A stretch of 64,000 nucleotides of DNA from an uncultured Christensenellaceae bacterium. Lineage in GTDB: Bacteria > Bacillota > Clostridia > Christensenellales > UBA3700. The translations under genes and the position numbers were made by a program. Under the pieces are notes generated by a model that did no database searches, had not been told where the DNA came from, and was given only the letters and a program-made list of their open reading frames with translations. Shown in pieces: positions 27,933-36,999 of the stretch (within the stretch, counting starts at the first letter, position 1; every line of letters starts with the position of its first letter). The stretch lies in contig CAJUOU010000002.1 of the NCBI GenBank assembly GCA_910588545.1, positions 19,282 through 83,281 of the forward strand, in the 5' to 3' direction.

Positions 27933-28237
27933 ATTACTCCTTAACAAATCGCAAGGAAAACTGCCACGAGCTTTCCAAGCGATGTTTAAAAATTTATTAA
28001 CTATTTTATTCAAGCAATTAGCACCACTAATCTTTAATATCCGCATATTAAAGTATGATTGCTGCCACTTACTTTTTAATTATATGTCAAATTGCGATTT
28101 TAAGCAACAATTTGCATAGGCAATTTGTTTTATTTTACAATGAGTTTACATTATAAATTTATATAAAACTAAAAATTACTCTATTTTTGTCCTAATAAAC
28201 AACACAATATTGACTAAAAATTTATCAATTTACAATA
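27933..28237 (-). promoter_or_regulatory. glgP promoter and ~140-nt leader
   Basis: In the 305-bp gap between glgA and glgP, TTGCTT (28102-28107), a 17-bp spacer and TATAAT (28079-28084) make a good minus-strand promoter. The leader (~28072-27933) can form an imperfect hairpin close to the SD (CGC-TT-GGAAA pairing with TTTCC-TT-GCG). No known riboswitch was recognised. Confidence 0.65.
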
Positions 28238-29947
28238 TTAAAGCCTGTCGTAAAGCTCAAGATATTTGCTTGCGGATGCTTTCCAAGAGAAGTCTGCCGA
28301 CATAGCGTTTGCAATCAAAGATATCCACTCACGCTTATTGTGATAAGTGCCTACTGCCCTGTAAATTGCGTCGCACATATCATCTGCATTAAAGCTGTAG
28401 AATGTAAAGCCATTTCCTGTAAGTTCAGCAGGATTAAAGCCTATAACCGTATCGTTAAGTCCCCCTGTCCTTCTTACAATAGGGATAGTACCATATCTCA
28501 TAGCAATCATTTGGCTCAAACCACAAGGCTCAAACTTAGACGGCATCAAGAACATATCGCTGCCCGCATAAATTTTGTTGGCAATATCGGTAGAAAAATT
28601 GATAATAACTTTCAATTTGCCGTAATACCTGTTTTGCAACTCTTGAAGTTTGCTTTCGTACTTCCAATCGCCTTTACCCAAAATGATAATTTGCAAATCG
28701 CTTTGCATTAATTGGTCAATCCTTGCTAATAGCAAATCAAGTCCTTTTTGCTCGGTAAGTCTTGTAACCATACCAATAAGCGGTGTATTGCTGTTAAAGT
28801 TCATATCGAACATTTTTAAAAGTTCTTGCTTATTGATTTGCTTATCTTCTATAGTTGTAAAATCAAAGTTTTTAAACAATGCTTTATCAGTAGCAGGATT
28901 GTACAAATCCACATCGATACCATTTACGATTCCGCTTAACTTATAGCCTCTCTGTCTCAAAATATTATCCAAACCATACGAATAATATCTATCCATAATT
29001 TCATTTGCATAAGACGGAGAAACAGTTGTAACGCTGTTACTTGCCTCGATAGCACCTTTCATAAAGTTGGTGCATTTTGCGTACTTAACCAAACTATGTT
29101 TATCTTCAGGCAAGCCCAAAATATCTGTTATCAAATCTTCTCCGTATTTGCCTTGGAATTCGATATTATGAATAGTAAATACAGTTTTAATGTTTTGATA
29201 CTCAGGTATACCCCTATAAAAGCAATCCAAAAATACGGGTGCCAATGCGGTATGCCAATCGTTTGCGTGTATAACATCCGGATAAAAATCAATCAATCTT
29301 AATGCTTCCAAGCAAGCTTTCGAGAAAAATGCAAATCTTTCCGCATCGTCGTAATGACCGTAAACGCCGTTTCTCTTAAAGTAGTACTCATTATCTACAA
29401 AATAATAGGTTACACCATTGTAATTATACGAAAACAATCCGCAATATTGATATCTCCAAGCAAGTGTAACATAAACACTGCCGATATATCTCATAGCATT
29501 TTTGAAATCTTGCGGAATTTCCATGTAAAGCGGTAAAATTACTCTAGCATCTGCACCAAGTGCATTTAACGTTGCAGGAAGTGCCCCTGCTACATCTCCT
29601 AATCCGCCTGTTCGGATAAATGGTGCGGATTCTCCTGCCAAAAACAAAATTTTCTTCTTTTTAGGCTCCTCTGCCACTGCTTTTACCTTAGGCTCTGTTT
29701 TCTTTGGTGCAGGTTTTATCACTTCTTCTTTTTTAGGAGCAGCTTTTACCTCTGCGGCTTTATTTTCCTTAACAACAGCAGTCTTTTCAGTCTTAGGTGC
29801 ACTTGCAGATTTTTTTGCAGCAGGTGTACTGTTTGCCTTAGTCTCTGTTTTTTTTGCAGTTGTTTTAGGCTTACTTTCTACTTTTACTTCAACATTTTCT
29901 TTTTTAGTTGCTTTTGCATTAGTAGTGGTTTTCTTTTCGGTTTCCAT
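28238..29947 (-). CDS. glgA: Glycogen synthase with Lys/Ala-rich N-terminal extension
   Basis: A GT5 starch/glycogen synthase that extends alpha-1,4-glucan from ADP-glucose. The catalytic core starts at residue ~98 (KKKILFLAGESAPFIRTGGLGDVAG, with the ADP-glucose-binding TGGLGDV in place of KTGGLGDV), continues with HANDWHTALAPVFLDC and TIHNIEFQGKYG, and ends with the GT-B C-terminal lobe FEPCGLSQMIAMRYGTIPIVRRTGGLND. The first ~97 residues are low-complexity Lys/Ala/Thr/Pro/Glu repeats not found in standard GlgA (about 475 residues). The composition resembles the tail of GlgP next door. It follows glgD by 20 bp. Confidence 0.95.
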   Translation of the reverse strand: METEKKTTTNAKATKKENVEVKVESKPKTTAKKTETKANSTPAAKKSASAPKTEKTAVVKENKAAEVKAAPKKEEVIKPAPKKTEPKVKAVAEEPKKKKILFLAGESAPFIRTGGLGDVAGALPATLNALGADARVILPLYMEIPQDFKNAMRYIGSVYVTLAWRYQYCGLFSYNYNGVTYYFVDNEYYFKRNGVYGHYDDAERFAFFSKACLEALRLIDFYPDVIHANDWHTALAPVFLDCFYRGIPEYQNIKTVFTIHNIEFQGKYGEDLITDILGLPEDKHSLVKYAKCTNFMKGAIEASNSVTTVSPSYANEIMDRYYSYGLDNILRQRGYKLSGIVNGIDVDLYNPATDKALFKNFDFTTIEDKQINKQELLKMFDMNFNSNTPLIGMVTRLTEQKGLDLLLARIDQLMQSDLQIIILGKGDWKYESKLQELQNRYYGKLKVIINFSTDIANKIYAGSDMFLMPSKFEPCGLSQMIAMRYGTIPIVRRTGGLNDTVIGFNPAELTGNGFTFYSFNADDMCDAIYRAVGTYHNKREWISLIANAMSADFSWKASASKYLELYDRL

Positions 29948-29967
29948 TTTAACCCCCTTATATCTAC

Positions 29968-31086
29968 TTAAACTGTCTTATTCTTTGCTATTACAACAGG
30001 ATATGTATCGTAACCGGCAATACGTCTGCTTTCGGTTATTACTACGTTTTTATCAGTAATAGTATAGCTTAACTGAGCATCCTTTTGAATTATACCATGT
30101 TCCATAACAATACTGTTTTTAATAACAGCACCTTCTTCCACTACGACGCCACGGAACAATATACTGTTTTCTACAGTACCGTTGATATCGCAACCATCGG
30201 CAATCAAACTATTTTTGACAGTTGATTTTTCCCTGTAAATAGTTGGAACGCTGTCTTTTGTTTTTGTATAAATCTTGCCTGCTCGATAGAACAAATCGTT
30301 CCTTACCTTACTGTCAAGCATTCTCATATTTTCGCCGTAGTATGATTGAATATCGTCGATAATCGCAGAATATCCGTTATGCAAATATGCATAAATTTTA
30401 AGTTTGTCAAGATTTTGTTGTAAAGTATGTCTTTCAAAGTTCATGTGACCTTGTTCATATCCCATTTCAATCATCTTTACAAGCAATTCCTTTTTCATTA
30501 AATAAATATTCAAAGAAATTTGAGAAATCTCGTCCGATTTGGTATTTTTTATAAGCATTTCCTTGACAAAATTGTTTTCGTCACTCTCTACTATAACTCT
30601 TGTACAGTTATTGGGTTTTGCCATGTGAGTTATCATTGTAATATCCGCATTTGCCTTGATATGTGCGTTATATACTTCTTCATAATCTATGTTTGCCGCA
30701 ATATTACTGTTAGTAAGTACTATGTATTCTTCTTTTGCGTTTGTTATATAGTCAAGTATACCATGAAGAGCCTCAATCTTACCCCTGTAAATGTTCCTAC
30801 TTATATTAGAAACATAAGGAGGAAATACTGCAATACCACTGTTTTTCCTGTTCAAATCCCAATCACGTCCCATACGGATATGGTCCATCAACGAACTGTA
30901 ATTTGATTTTGTAATAATTCCTATAGTAGTAATGTTACTATTTACAAGATTTGACAAAGTAAAATCTATAAACCTATATCTTCCGCAAAACGGTAAAGAT
31001 GCTGTAGTTCTATGAATGGTAAGTTCATTCAATTTTGCCTCCGCCGAATCACTTGCAAAAACTACACTCATTATATTGTTATTCAT
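29968..31086 (-). CDS. glgD: Glucose-1-phosphate adenylyltransferase-like subunit GlgD
   Basis: A 372-residue GlgD. The N-terminal nucleotidyltransferase fold is degenerate: the GGxGTRL motif of GlgC is replaced by SVVFASDSAEAKL, while PFCGRYRFIDFTLSNLVNS is kept. The C-terminal half has the hexapeptide left-handed beta-helix (IADGCDINGTVENSILFRGVVVEEGAV). In Bacillota, GlgD is known as the regulatory partner of GlgC in a heteromer. It overlaps glgC by 4 bp. Confidence 0.95.
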   Translation of the reverse strand: MNNNIMSVVFASDSAEAKLNELTIHRTTASLPFCGRYRFIDFTLSNLVNSNITTIGIITKSNYSSLMDHIRMGRDWDLNRKNSGIAVFPPYVSNISRNIYRGKIEALHGILDYITNAKEEYIVLTNSNIAANIDYEEVYNAHIKANADITMITHMAKPNNCTRVIVESDENNFVKEMLIKNTKSDEISQISLNIYLMKKELLVKMIEMGYEQGHMNFERHTLQQNLDKLKIYAYLHNGYSAIIDDIQSYYGENMRMLDSKVRNDLFYRAGKIYTKTKDSVPTIYREKSTVKNSLIADGCDINGTVENSILFRGVVVEEGAVIKNSIVMEHGIIQKDAQLSYTITDKNVVITESRRIAGYDTYPVVIAKNKTV

Positions 31087-32291
31087 GCTAACTCACCCCC
31101 ATCTATCATAGCGTTTACAGGCACTTTTGCCTTTGGTTGAACTATTGCATTAGGCCCGACAACGGTTATTTGCCACTCGCCCGCAACAGGCTCTTTTTGC
31201 GTTTCGCCTACTACAGCACCGCTGCCTATTACGGCACCTGCACCAATAATGGAGTGTTTAACAACTGCACCGTCTTGAATAATTACGCCCGGCATTATAG
31301 TACAATCTTCCACTACCGCATTTTCGCCGACTACAACTGACGGAGAAATGATAGAGTTTGTAACGCTACCAAGTATCGAGCAACCTTCGGTTACCAACGA
31401 ATTTTTGATTACTGCTTTGTCGCCTGTAAAATGAGGAGGCTCGGCTGTAGAACGCGCATAAATCTTCCATTTATCGTCATTTAGTACCAAGCCGCTCTTT
31501 GTGTCAAGCAAATCCATATTTGCCTCCCACAAACTTGATATAGTTCCAACATCTTTCCAATATCCCTTAAAATCATAGGCAAACAATTTTTCACCCGCAT
31601 TCAACATGTTAGGAATAATATTTTTGCCAAAGTCGTTTTCGGAATTTTTATCTTCCTCATCGGAAACAAGATACTTTTTAAGTTTTTCCCAAGTAAAGAT
31701 ATAAATACCCATTGACGCATTGGTACTTTTCGGTTTTTTAGGTTTTTCCTCAAATTCGTAAATACTTCCGTCAGGATTTGTGTTCATAATACCAAATCTC
31801 GATGCCTCTTCCTTTGGCACATCGATAACCGCAATCGTACAATCCGCATTGCGTTTTTTGTGTGCGGCAAGCATTTCCGAATAATCCATTTTATAAATAT
31901 GGTCGCCGGACAAAATCAAAACATATTCTGGCATAAATTTATCGATAAATGCAATATTTTGATAAATCGCATTGGCAGTACCTTTATACCACTCGCCTGA
32001 CTTACCTCTCATATATGGTGGCAATACATAAACACCGCCGTTCAATCTATCCAAGTCCCAAGGTTGTCCGTTGCCTATATACTGATTCAAATCAAACGGT
32101 TGATACTGTGTTAAAACACCTATCGTATCGATACCCGAATTTATACAGTTAGATAACGGAAAGTCTATAATACGATATTTACCGCCAAATGGTACAGCCG
32201 GTTTTGCAGTATCTTTAGTAAGCACGCCAAGTCTTGTACCTTGTCCGCCTGCAAGTAACATTGCAACGCATTCTTTATTATTGTGTAACAT
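31083..32291 (-). CDS. glgC: Glucose-1-phosphate adenylyltransferase (catalytic subunit)
   Basis: A 402-residue ADP-glucose pyrophosphorylase (ATP + glucose-1-P to ADP-glucose + PPi), the committed step of glycogen synthesis. The nucleotide-binding MLAGGQGTRLGVLTKDTAKPAVPFGG (residues 11-36), ILSGDHIYKMDY and the substrate-binding FEEKPKKPKS are intact, followed by the C-terminal beta-helix. It is coupled to glgD by a 4-bp overlap and follows glgB by 16 bp. Confidence 0.96.
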   Translation of the reverse strand: MLHNNKECVAMLLAGGQGTRLGVLTKDTAKPAVPFGGKYRIIDFPLSNCINSGIDTIGVLTQYQPFDLNQYIGNGQPWDLDRLNGGVYVLPPYMRGKSGEWYKGTANAIYQNIAFIDKFMPEYVLILSGDHIYKMDYSEMLAAHKKRNADCTIAVIDVPKEEASRFGIMNTNPDGSIYEFEEKPKKPKSTNASMGIYIFTWEKLKKYLVSDEEDKNSENDFGKNIIPNMLNAGEKLFAYDFKGYWKDVGTISSLWEANMDLLDTKSGLVLNDDKWKIYARSTAEPPHFTGDKAVIKNSLVTEGCSILGSVTNSIISPSVVVGENAVVEDCTIMPGVIIQDGAVVKHSIIGAGAVIGSGAVVGETQKEPVAGEWQITVVGPNAIVQPKAKVPVNAMIDGGELA

Positions 32292-32307
32292 GAAGTCCCC
32301 CTCCTAA

Positions 32308-34173
32308 TTATTTACATTTAAAAAACATAACGCTGTTTGGCTCAATTTCAAGCGTAATGTGATAATCACAACTGTGCATTCCGCCTTTTTTAGCTTTATA
32401 TGACTTGTTTTTTATCTTGTGTCCGCCGAATTTCTCAAGTGAACTGTCAAGTTTAACCGAATAACTGCCTGCCTTAGGCACACCCATATCGTACTTTTCC
32501 CTTTTTACCGGCGAGAAGTTAACAAGCACTATGGTAAAATCGCCGTCTTTTGCGTACCTGACAAACGAAACTATATTTTGTTCCCTGTCATCTACAACCA
32601 GCCATTTAAAACCATCATAGCTGCAATCCTGTTCGTACATTTCTTTGTTATCAAGATAGTATTTATTTAATGCTTTTACAAAATCTTGTAACTTACGATG
32701 TTTTTCATAATCAAGCAGCAACCAATCAAGCCCTTGTTTGTAATTCCACTCGATAAACTGTCCGAATTCGTTACCCATAAAGGATAATTTTTTACCCGGA
32801 TGACCTATCATATAGCCGTAAAAAGCTTTTAACTCTTCAAATTTATCGTCATAGTATAACGGCATTTTGCCAATCATACTGCATTTGCCATGCACAACCT
32901 CGTCATGCGACAATGGTAAAATATAATTTTCCGAATAAGCGTAAGTGATTGAAAAAGTTACTTTATTGTGATTGTCTTTCCTGAAAAACGGGTCAAGGGA
33001 AACATAACTTAGCATATCGTTCATCCAGCCCATATTCCATTTATAATTAAAGCCCAATCCGCCGTCCTCCGATGGTTTTGTAACCATTGGAAAAGCCGTA
33101 GACTCCTCTGCAATCATTAATGCGCCTTTGTGTTCTGTTAAGCAAGTTTTGTTTAACTCTTTCAAAAAGTCTATAGCCTCTAAATTATAGTTGCCTCCAA
33201 AACAATTAGGTCTCCACTCTCCGTTTTTCCTGCCATAATCCAAGTAAAGCATACTTGCAACCGCATCAACTCTTATACCATCTATGTGGTACTCGGAAAG
33301 CCAATACATAGCCGAGGATATCAAAAATGACTTAACTTCGTTTTTGCTGTAATCGAAAATTCTTGTACCCCATTCCTTATGCTCACACTTAAGTTCATCG
33401 GTGTACTCGTACAATCTACTTCCGTCAAACTCCATAAGTCCGTGTTCGTCTTTAGGGAAATGGGCAACAACCCAATCCAATATAACACCTATCCCTTCCT
33501 TATGACACTTGTCCACAAAATACATAAAATCTTTTGGCAAGCCATATCTTGAAGTAGGAGCAAAAAATCCCGTAACTTGATAGCCCCACGAGCCGTCAAA
33601 AGGATATTCCGTCATTGGCAAAATCTCAATATGAGTGTACCCCATTTTTTTAACATAAGGTATAAGCTCTTTTGCCATATCCTTATAACTCAAATAATTG
33701 CCGTCCGGATACTGTTTCCAAGACCCAAAATGAAGCTCGTAAATATTCATAGGTGCTTCAAACGAATTGGTATTATCGCGTTTTTCTATCCACTCGTCAT
33801 CCGACCAATTATATTTATCCAACTCATAAACTTTGGAAGCGTTTTGCGGAGCGGTTTCCGCATGTATGGCATAAGGGTCACACTTAAGCACCTTGCTGCC
33901 GTCTTTTTTAAACACGCACAATTTGTATGCATCGAATTTTTTTGGTTTTGCCGTTACACACTCCCAAATCCCGTCGGAAATCAATTCGAATTTATCTTCG
34001 CCTGTTTGCCAATGATTAAAATCGCCAACCAAATGAACAGCTTTAGCATTAGGAGCCCAAACACGGAACACCCAATTTTTTCCTTCTTTATGAGGGCTGA
34101 AAAATTTATATGACTGATAATTCTTGCCTTCATGATACAAATAAATCGGCAAATCGTTTTGCGTATTATTCAT
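32308..34173 (-). CDS. glgB: 1,4-alpha-glucan branching enzyme
   Basis: A 621-residue GH13 enzyme that introduces alpha-1,6 branches. An N-terminal CBM48 (VFRVWAPNAKAVHLVGDFNHW, ~32-52) precedes the TIM barrel with the catalytic nucleophile in DGIRVDAVASMLYLD, the acid/base in MIAEESTAFP and the transition-state Asp in LPLSHDEVVHGK. GHPGKKLSFMGNEFGQ is also typical. First gene of the glycogen operon, with a GGGGGG-like SD and a strong promoter upstream. Confidence 0.97.
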   Translation of the reverse strand: MNNTQNDLPIYLYHEGKNYQSYKFFSPHKEGKNWVFRVWAPNAKAVHLVGDFNHWQTGEDKFELISDGIWECVTAKPKKFDAYKLCVFKKDGSKVLKCDPYAIHAETAPQNASKVYELDKYNWSDDEWIEKRDNTNSFEAPMNIYELHFGSWKQYPDGNYLSYKDMAKELIPYVKKMGYTHIEILPMTEYPFDGSWGYQVTGFFAPTSRYGLPKDFMYFVDKCHKEGIGVILDWVVAHFPKDEHGLMEFDGSRLYEYTDELKCEHKEWGTRIFDYSKNEVKSFLISSAMYWLSEYHIDGIRVDAVASMLYLDYGRKNGEWRPNCFGGNYNLEAIDFLKELNKTCLTEHKGALMIAEESTAFPMVTKPSEDGGLGFNYKWNMGWMNDMLSYVSLDPFFRKDNHNKVTFSITYAYSENYILPLSHDEVVHGKCSMIGKMPLYYDDKFEELKAFYGYMIGHPGKKLSFMGNEFGQFIEWNYKQGLDWLLLDYEKHRKLQDFVKALNKYYLDNKEMYEQDCSYDGFKWLVVDDREQNIVSFVRYAKDGDFTIVLVNFSPVKREKYDMGVPKAGSYSVKLDSSLEKFGGHKIKNKSYKAKKGGMHSCDYHITLEIEPNSVMFFKCK

Positions 34174-34208
34174 ATACCCCCCTTTTTATCTATCTTTATA
34201 TATGTTTT

Positions 34209-34237
34209 ATTTTAGCACATTTTACCATATCCGTCAA
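34209..34237 (-). promoter_or_regulatory. Promoter of the glgBCDA operon
   Basis: TTGACG (34232-34237), a 17-bp spacer ending TGC, TAAAAT (34209-34214) on the minus strand; transcript start near 34202, about 28 bp before glgB. The remainder of the 338-bp gap to spoIVA holds the spoIVA terminator and one copy of the dispersed motif (34,427). Confidence 0.85.
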
Positions 34238-34450
34238 TACTAAATTTTTAAAAAGTATAAATAATTTAATTTATATTCAGTTTTACATTTATACACTATA
34301 TTTACCCGTTTTTCGACATTTTGGCAAACTGTTAAAAATAAAATTTCATAAAAATTCACAAATATCCGAAAAACATCAAATTACGACTTTATCCACATAT
34401 TTTGATTGCATATACTACCAAATTAATACCGATTTTCGGAGGATAAATTA

Positions 34451-34480
34451 AAAAATGCGACGGTATACCGCCACATTTTA
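34451..34480 (-). terminator. spoIVA terminator
   Basis: Minus-strand hairpin around GCGGTATACCG with A/T-rich outer arms, followed by a T-rich run, about 30 bp after the spoIVA stop. Confidence 0.6.
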
Positions 34481-34511
34481 AACAATTTATTTTACTTTAA
34501 AAACTCGTAAA

Positions 34512-35975
34512 TCATAGCAATACACAAAGCACTCCGCCCCTACCTTCGTTCACAATACGGCAAACTGTTTTACGCATTTTGTTTTGCGCTTCAGGTGGCA
34601 TTGCATACATTTTTTGCGACAATCCGTCTTTTGCGATATCGCATAATTTTTTGCCAAACATATTAGTTTGCCAAATTTCGTCTAAATTCTCGGCATACTC
34701 ACTCTCAAGATAATTTATCATATCCTGTGCCTGAGCACCTACACCAATAATAGGGTTAACGCTTGTTTGAATATCCACTTTCATAATATGTAAGCAGCTG
34801 CAATCTGCCGTCATTTTGATATTTTTCTTACTACCGTTTACTTCTATTTCAGGTGTGTTGTAAGCAATTTCGTCCTCGTTAGGCACTACTACACCATAAC
34901 CGAATTGTTCAACTGCCTCCAATGCTTTATCCATTTTGCTTGATATTTTAATAGCACGGCTTGCATTTTTAATATATCCAAACAATGCAGATTCGTCTTT
35001 GACATCCACACCACAACAGTCACTAAGCACTCTGTAAAACAACTCCTCTTTCGGGATAATATTTACAGCTATGCTACCATCGTCAAATCGTACATTAATA
35101 TCGCTTACATTATTAAAATCGTTATCCGCAGTAAAGATATCTTTTAGTTTTGCATAATCGCACATTTTGTTCAAGTAAGCGGTTTTATCTGCAAGCGCAT
35201 TCATAACTTTGCTTATCAATTCGCTGTCAAATGATAGCATTTGCATCCACTTTGGCAAAGTTACACCAATCATTCTAAGAGGAAATTCGCCCAAAATGCA
35301 ATACAATAATTCTTGAATATCTTTAACAATCATACTGCTGACATCTTTAGCCACAACAGCAACGCCGTATTTTGCACTCATATCCTGTACAAGCTTTTCG
35401 GTAATAGGGCTATCGGGATTTTTTGTGTTTAGCAAAATTATAAAAGGTTTGTTTGTCCTTTTCATATCGGCAATTATACGCTCTTCGGACTGCTCATAAT
35501 CCCCACGTGCAAACTCAGTGACACTACCGTCAGTAGTCACTACAATACCGATTGTAGAGTGATCACACATAACTTTTTTAGTTCCGATTTCGCCTGCCTC
35601 CGCAAAAGGAATTTCATGAGCAAACCAAGGAGAATTAACCATTCTATCTTGATTTTCCACTCCGTTTACCATATATCCAACGCAATCAATCAACCTAATA
35701 TTGACGTTTAAATTACCTTCTAAATCAATTCTTACGCCTTTATCGGGTACAAATTGCGGTTGAGTCGTCATAACCGCCTTACCTGTTGCCGATTGCGGAA
35801 GTTCATCGGTCACACGTACCCTTTCGTTTTCGTCGGAAATATTAGGTAAAACCAACTCGTCCATAAACTTCTTAATAAATGTAGACTTGCCGCTTCTGAC
35901 AGGGCCTACTACTCCGATATAAATATCGCCATTTGTTCTTTTTGCAATGTCTTGATAAATAGTTACGCTATCCAT
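34512..35975 (-). CDS. spoIVA: Stage IV sporulation protein A (spore coat morphogenetic ATPase)
   Basis: A 487-residue protein matching SpoIVA along its length (B. subtilis form about 492). The N terminus has the P-loop GVVGPVRSGKSTFIKKF (residues 22-38) and IRLIDCVGYMVNGV, and the C terminus is the conserved GRGGVLCVLL. SpoIVA hydrolyses ATP to polymerise on the forespore surface and forms the coat basement layer. Its presence strongly suggests the organism forms endospores. It is monocistronic here, with its own terminator; a sigma-E-like promoter candidate lies upstream. Confidence 0.97.
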   Translation of the reverse strand: MDSVTIYQDIAKRTNGDIYIGVVGPVRSGKSTFIKKFMDELVLPNISDENERVRVTDELPQSATGKAVMTTQPQFVPDKGVRIDLEGNLNVNIRLIDCVGYMVNGVENQDRMVNSPWFAHEIPFAEAGEIGTKKVMCDHSTIGIVVTTDGSVTEFARGDYEQSEERIIADMKRTNKPFIILLNTKNPDSPITEKLVQDMSAKYGVAVVAKDVSSMIVKDIQELLYCILGEFPLRMIGVTLPKWMQMLSFDSELISKVMNALADKTAYLNKMCDYAKLKDIFTADNDFNNVSDINVRFDDGSIAVNIIPKEELFYRVLSDCCGVDVKDESALFGYIKNASRAIKISSKMDKALEAVEQFGYGVVVPNEDEIAYNTPEIEVNGSKKNIKMTADCSCLHIMKVDIQTSVNPIIGVGAQAQDMINYLESEYAENLDEIWQTNMFGKKLCDIAKDGLSQKMYAMPPEAQNKMRKTVCRIVNEGRGGVLCVLL

Positions 35976-36024
35976 TCTCTATCCTCCAAACCTTTATCAT
36001 TATAGAATATTGCTATACTGTCGC

Positions 36025-36053
36025 AATTATGCCAAAGAAATTATTTTTTATGA
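36025..36053 (-). promoter_or_regulatory. Candidate sigma-E promoter of spoIVA
   Basis: Minus strand: TCATAAA (36047-36053), 15 bp, CATAATT (36025-36031), resembling the mother-cell sigma-E pattern (ATA-rich -35, CATANNNT -10). Expected start is about 40 bp before the spoIVA ATG. Offered because spoIVA is a known sigma-E target; the match is loose. Confidence 0.35.
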
Positions 36054-36110
36054 AATTTTTTTCAACATCTCTAAAAATGGATATATTAATAACAAATAGG
36101 CAGTTTTCTA

Positions 36111-36139
36111 TTGCAATTTACACACAATAATGATATAAT
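36111..36139 (+). promoter_or_regulatory. Promoter of the GDSL hydrolase gene
   Basis: TTGCAA (36111-36116), a 17-bp spacer ending TGA, TATAAT (36134-36139); about 25-30 bp before the start codon. Confidence 0.75.
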
Positions 36140-36170
36140 AAAATTTAATAAAACTATTTAATAGGTGCAA

Positions 36171-36926
36171 ATGATGATAAAAAATTTAAATTATTGCCAA
36201 AAAAGAAAAATAGTGATGGCAACCTCTGCCACTTTACTGTTGCTTATAACTATTATAGCCTGTATTTTACTTATCTTTCTTTTATACGGAGAGGCTCTTT
36301 TTTCATCAAAAAACACTCAACTTAAAAAAGCGGAAGAATATGCAGCTATCGCAAATCAAACCAAAAAGGAAGGGGTCGTTTTTGTCGGCGACAGCATAAT
36401 GGAACTATATAATTTGCCTAAATATTTTAAGGATAAAGATTATATTAACCGCGGCATCTCTGGCAATAAATCGGAAGATGTTTTAAATAGATTGCAAACA
36501 AATGTAATAGACCTAAATCCAAAAACAGTTCTTGTTCATGTAGGTACAAACGATATAGGTCACGCCATTCCGGAAGAAACATATCTTTCCAATATGGATA
36601 AGATTATCGAAATGCTTCAAACAAACTTACCAGATTGCAATATCATTGTAAATTCAATCTTCCCTACTGTAACACTTGATAATTACAACTCTAAAAATTT
36701 AACTAAAAAGCGTGATAATTTTACTATCATGGATATAAATTCAAAATTAAGAAATTTGTGTAATACAAAAAAAGTCATTTACTTAGATATTCACAAAAGC
36801 CTTTTGCTTAATGATAAATTAAACAAAACTTACACTTTAGACGGATTGCATTTGAGTGACGTAGGGTATAAAATAGTAACTCGCGAAATATCTTATTGCT
36901 TTGAAAATTTTTTAAAACGTAACTAA
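36171..36926 (+). CDS. Membrane-anchored SGNH/GDSL hydrolase
   Basis: One N-terminal transmembrane helix (~18-40) then an SGNH hydrolase domain: block I VFVGDSIMELY with the nucleophile Ser, block II Gly in NRGISGNKSEDVL, block III HVGTNDIGH with the Asn, and block V DGLHLSDVGY with the catalytic Asp-x-x-His. Such enzymes are esterases/lipases, often acting on acetylated cell-wall polymers or lipids; the substrate is unknown. The domain would lie outside the membrane. GTG 36165 is an alternative start two codons upstream. It converges on metH with a shared terminator. Confidence 0.9.
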   Translation: MMIKNLNYCQKRKIVMATSATLLLLITIIACILLIFLLYGEALFSSKNTQLKKAEEYAAIANQTKKEGVVFVGDSIMELYNLPKYFKDKDYINRGISGNKSEDVLNRLQTNVIDLNPKTVLVHVGTNDIGHAIPEETYLSNMDKIIEMLQTNLPDCNIIVNSIFPTVTLDNYNSKNLTKKRDNFTIMDINSKLRNLCNTKKVIYLDIHKSLLLNDKLNKTYTLDGLHLSDVGYKIVTREISYCFENFLKRN

Positions 36927-36939
36927 TTAGCTTAAATAA

Positions 36940-36976
36940 ACAAAAAGTTTGAGACAACTCAAACTTTTTGTTTTTA
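36940..36976. terminator. Bidirectional terminator between the GDSL hydrolase and metH
   Basis: Perfect stem AAAAAGTTTGAG / CTCAAACTTTTT with a four-base loop and T-runs on both strands. Confidence 0.9.
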
Positions 36977-36999
36977 TATATAATTTTAATACTGCCTTA

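Noticed and set aside
27933..28046. Longer glgP start at 28046
   Set aside because: The extra 38 codons do not resemble phosphorylases, and ATG 27932 has an ideal SD.
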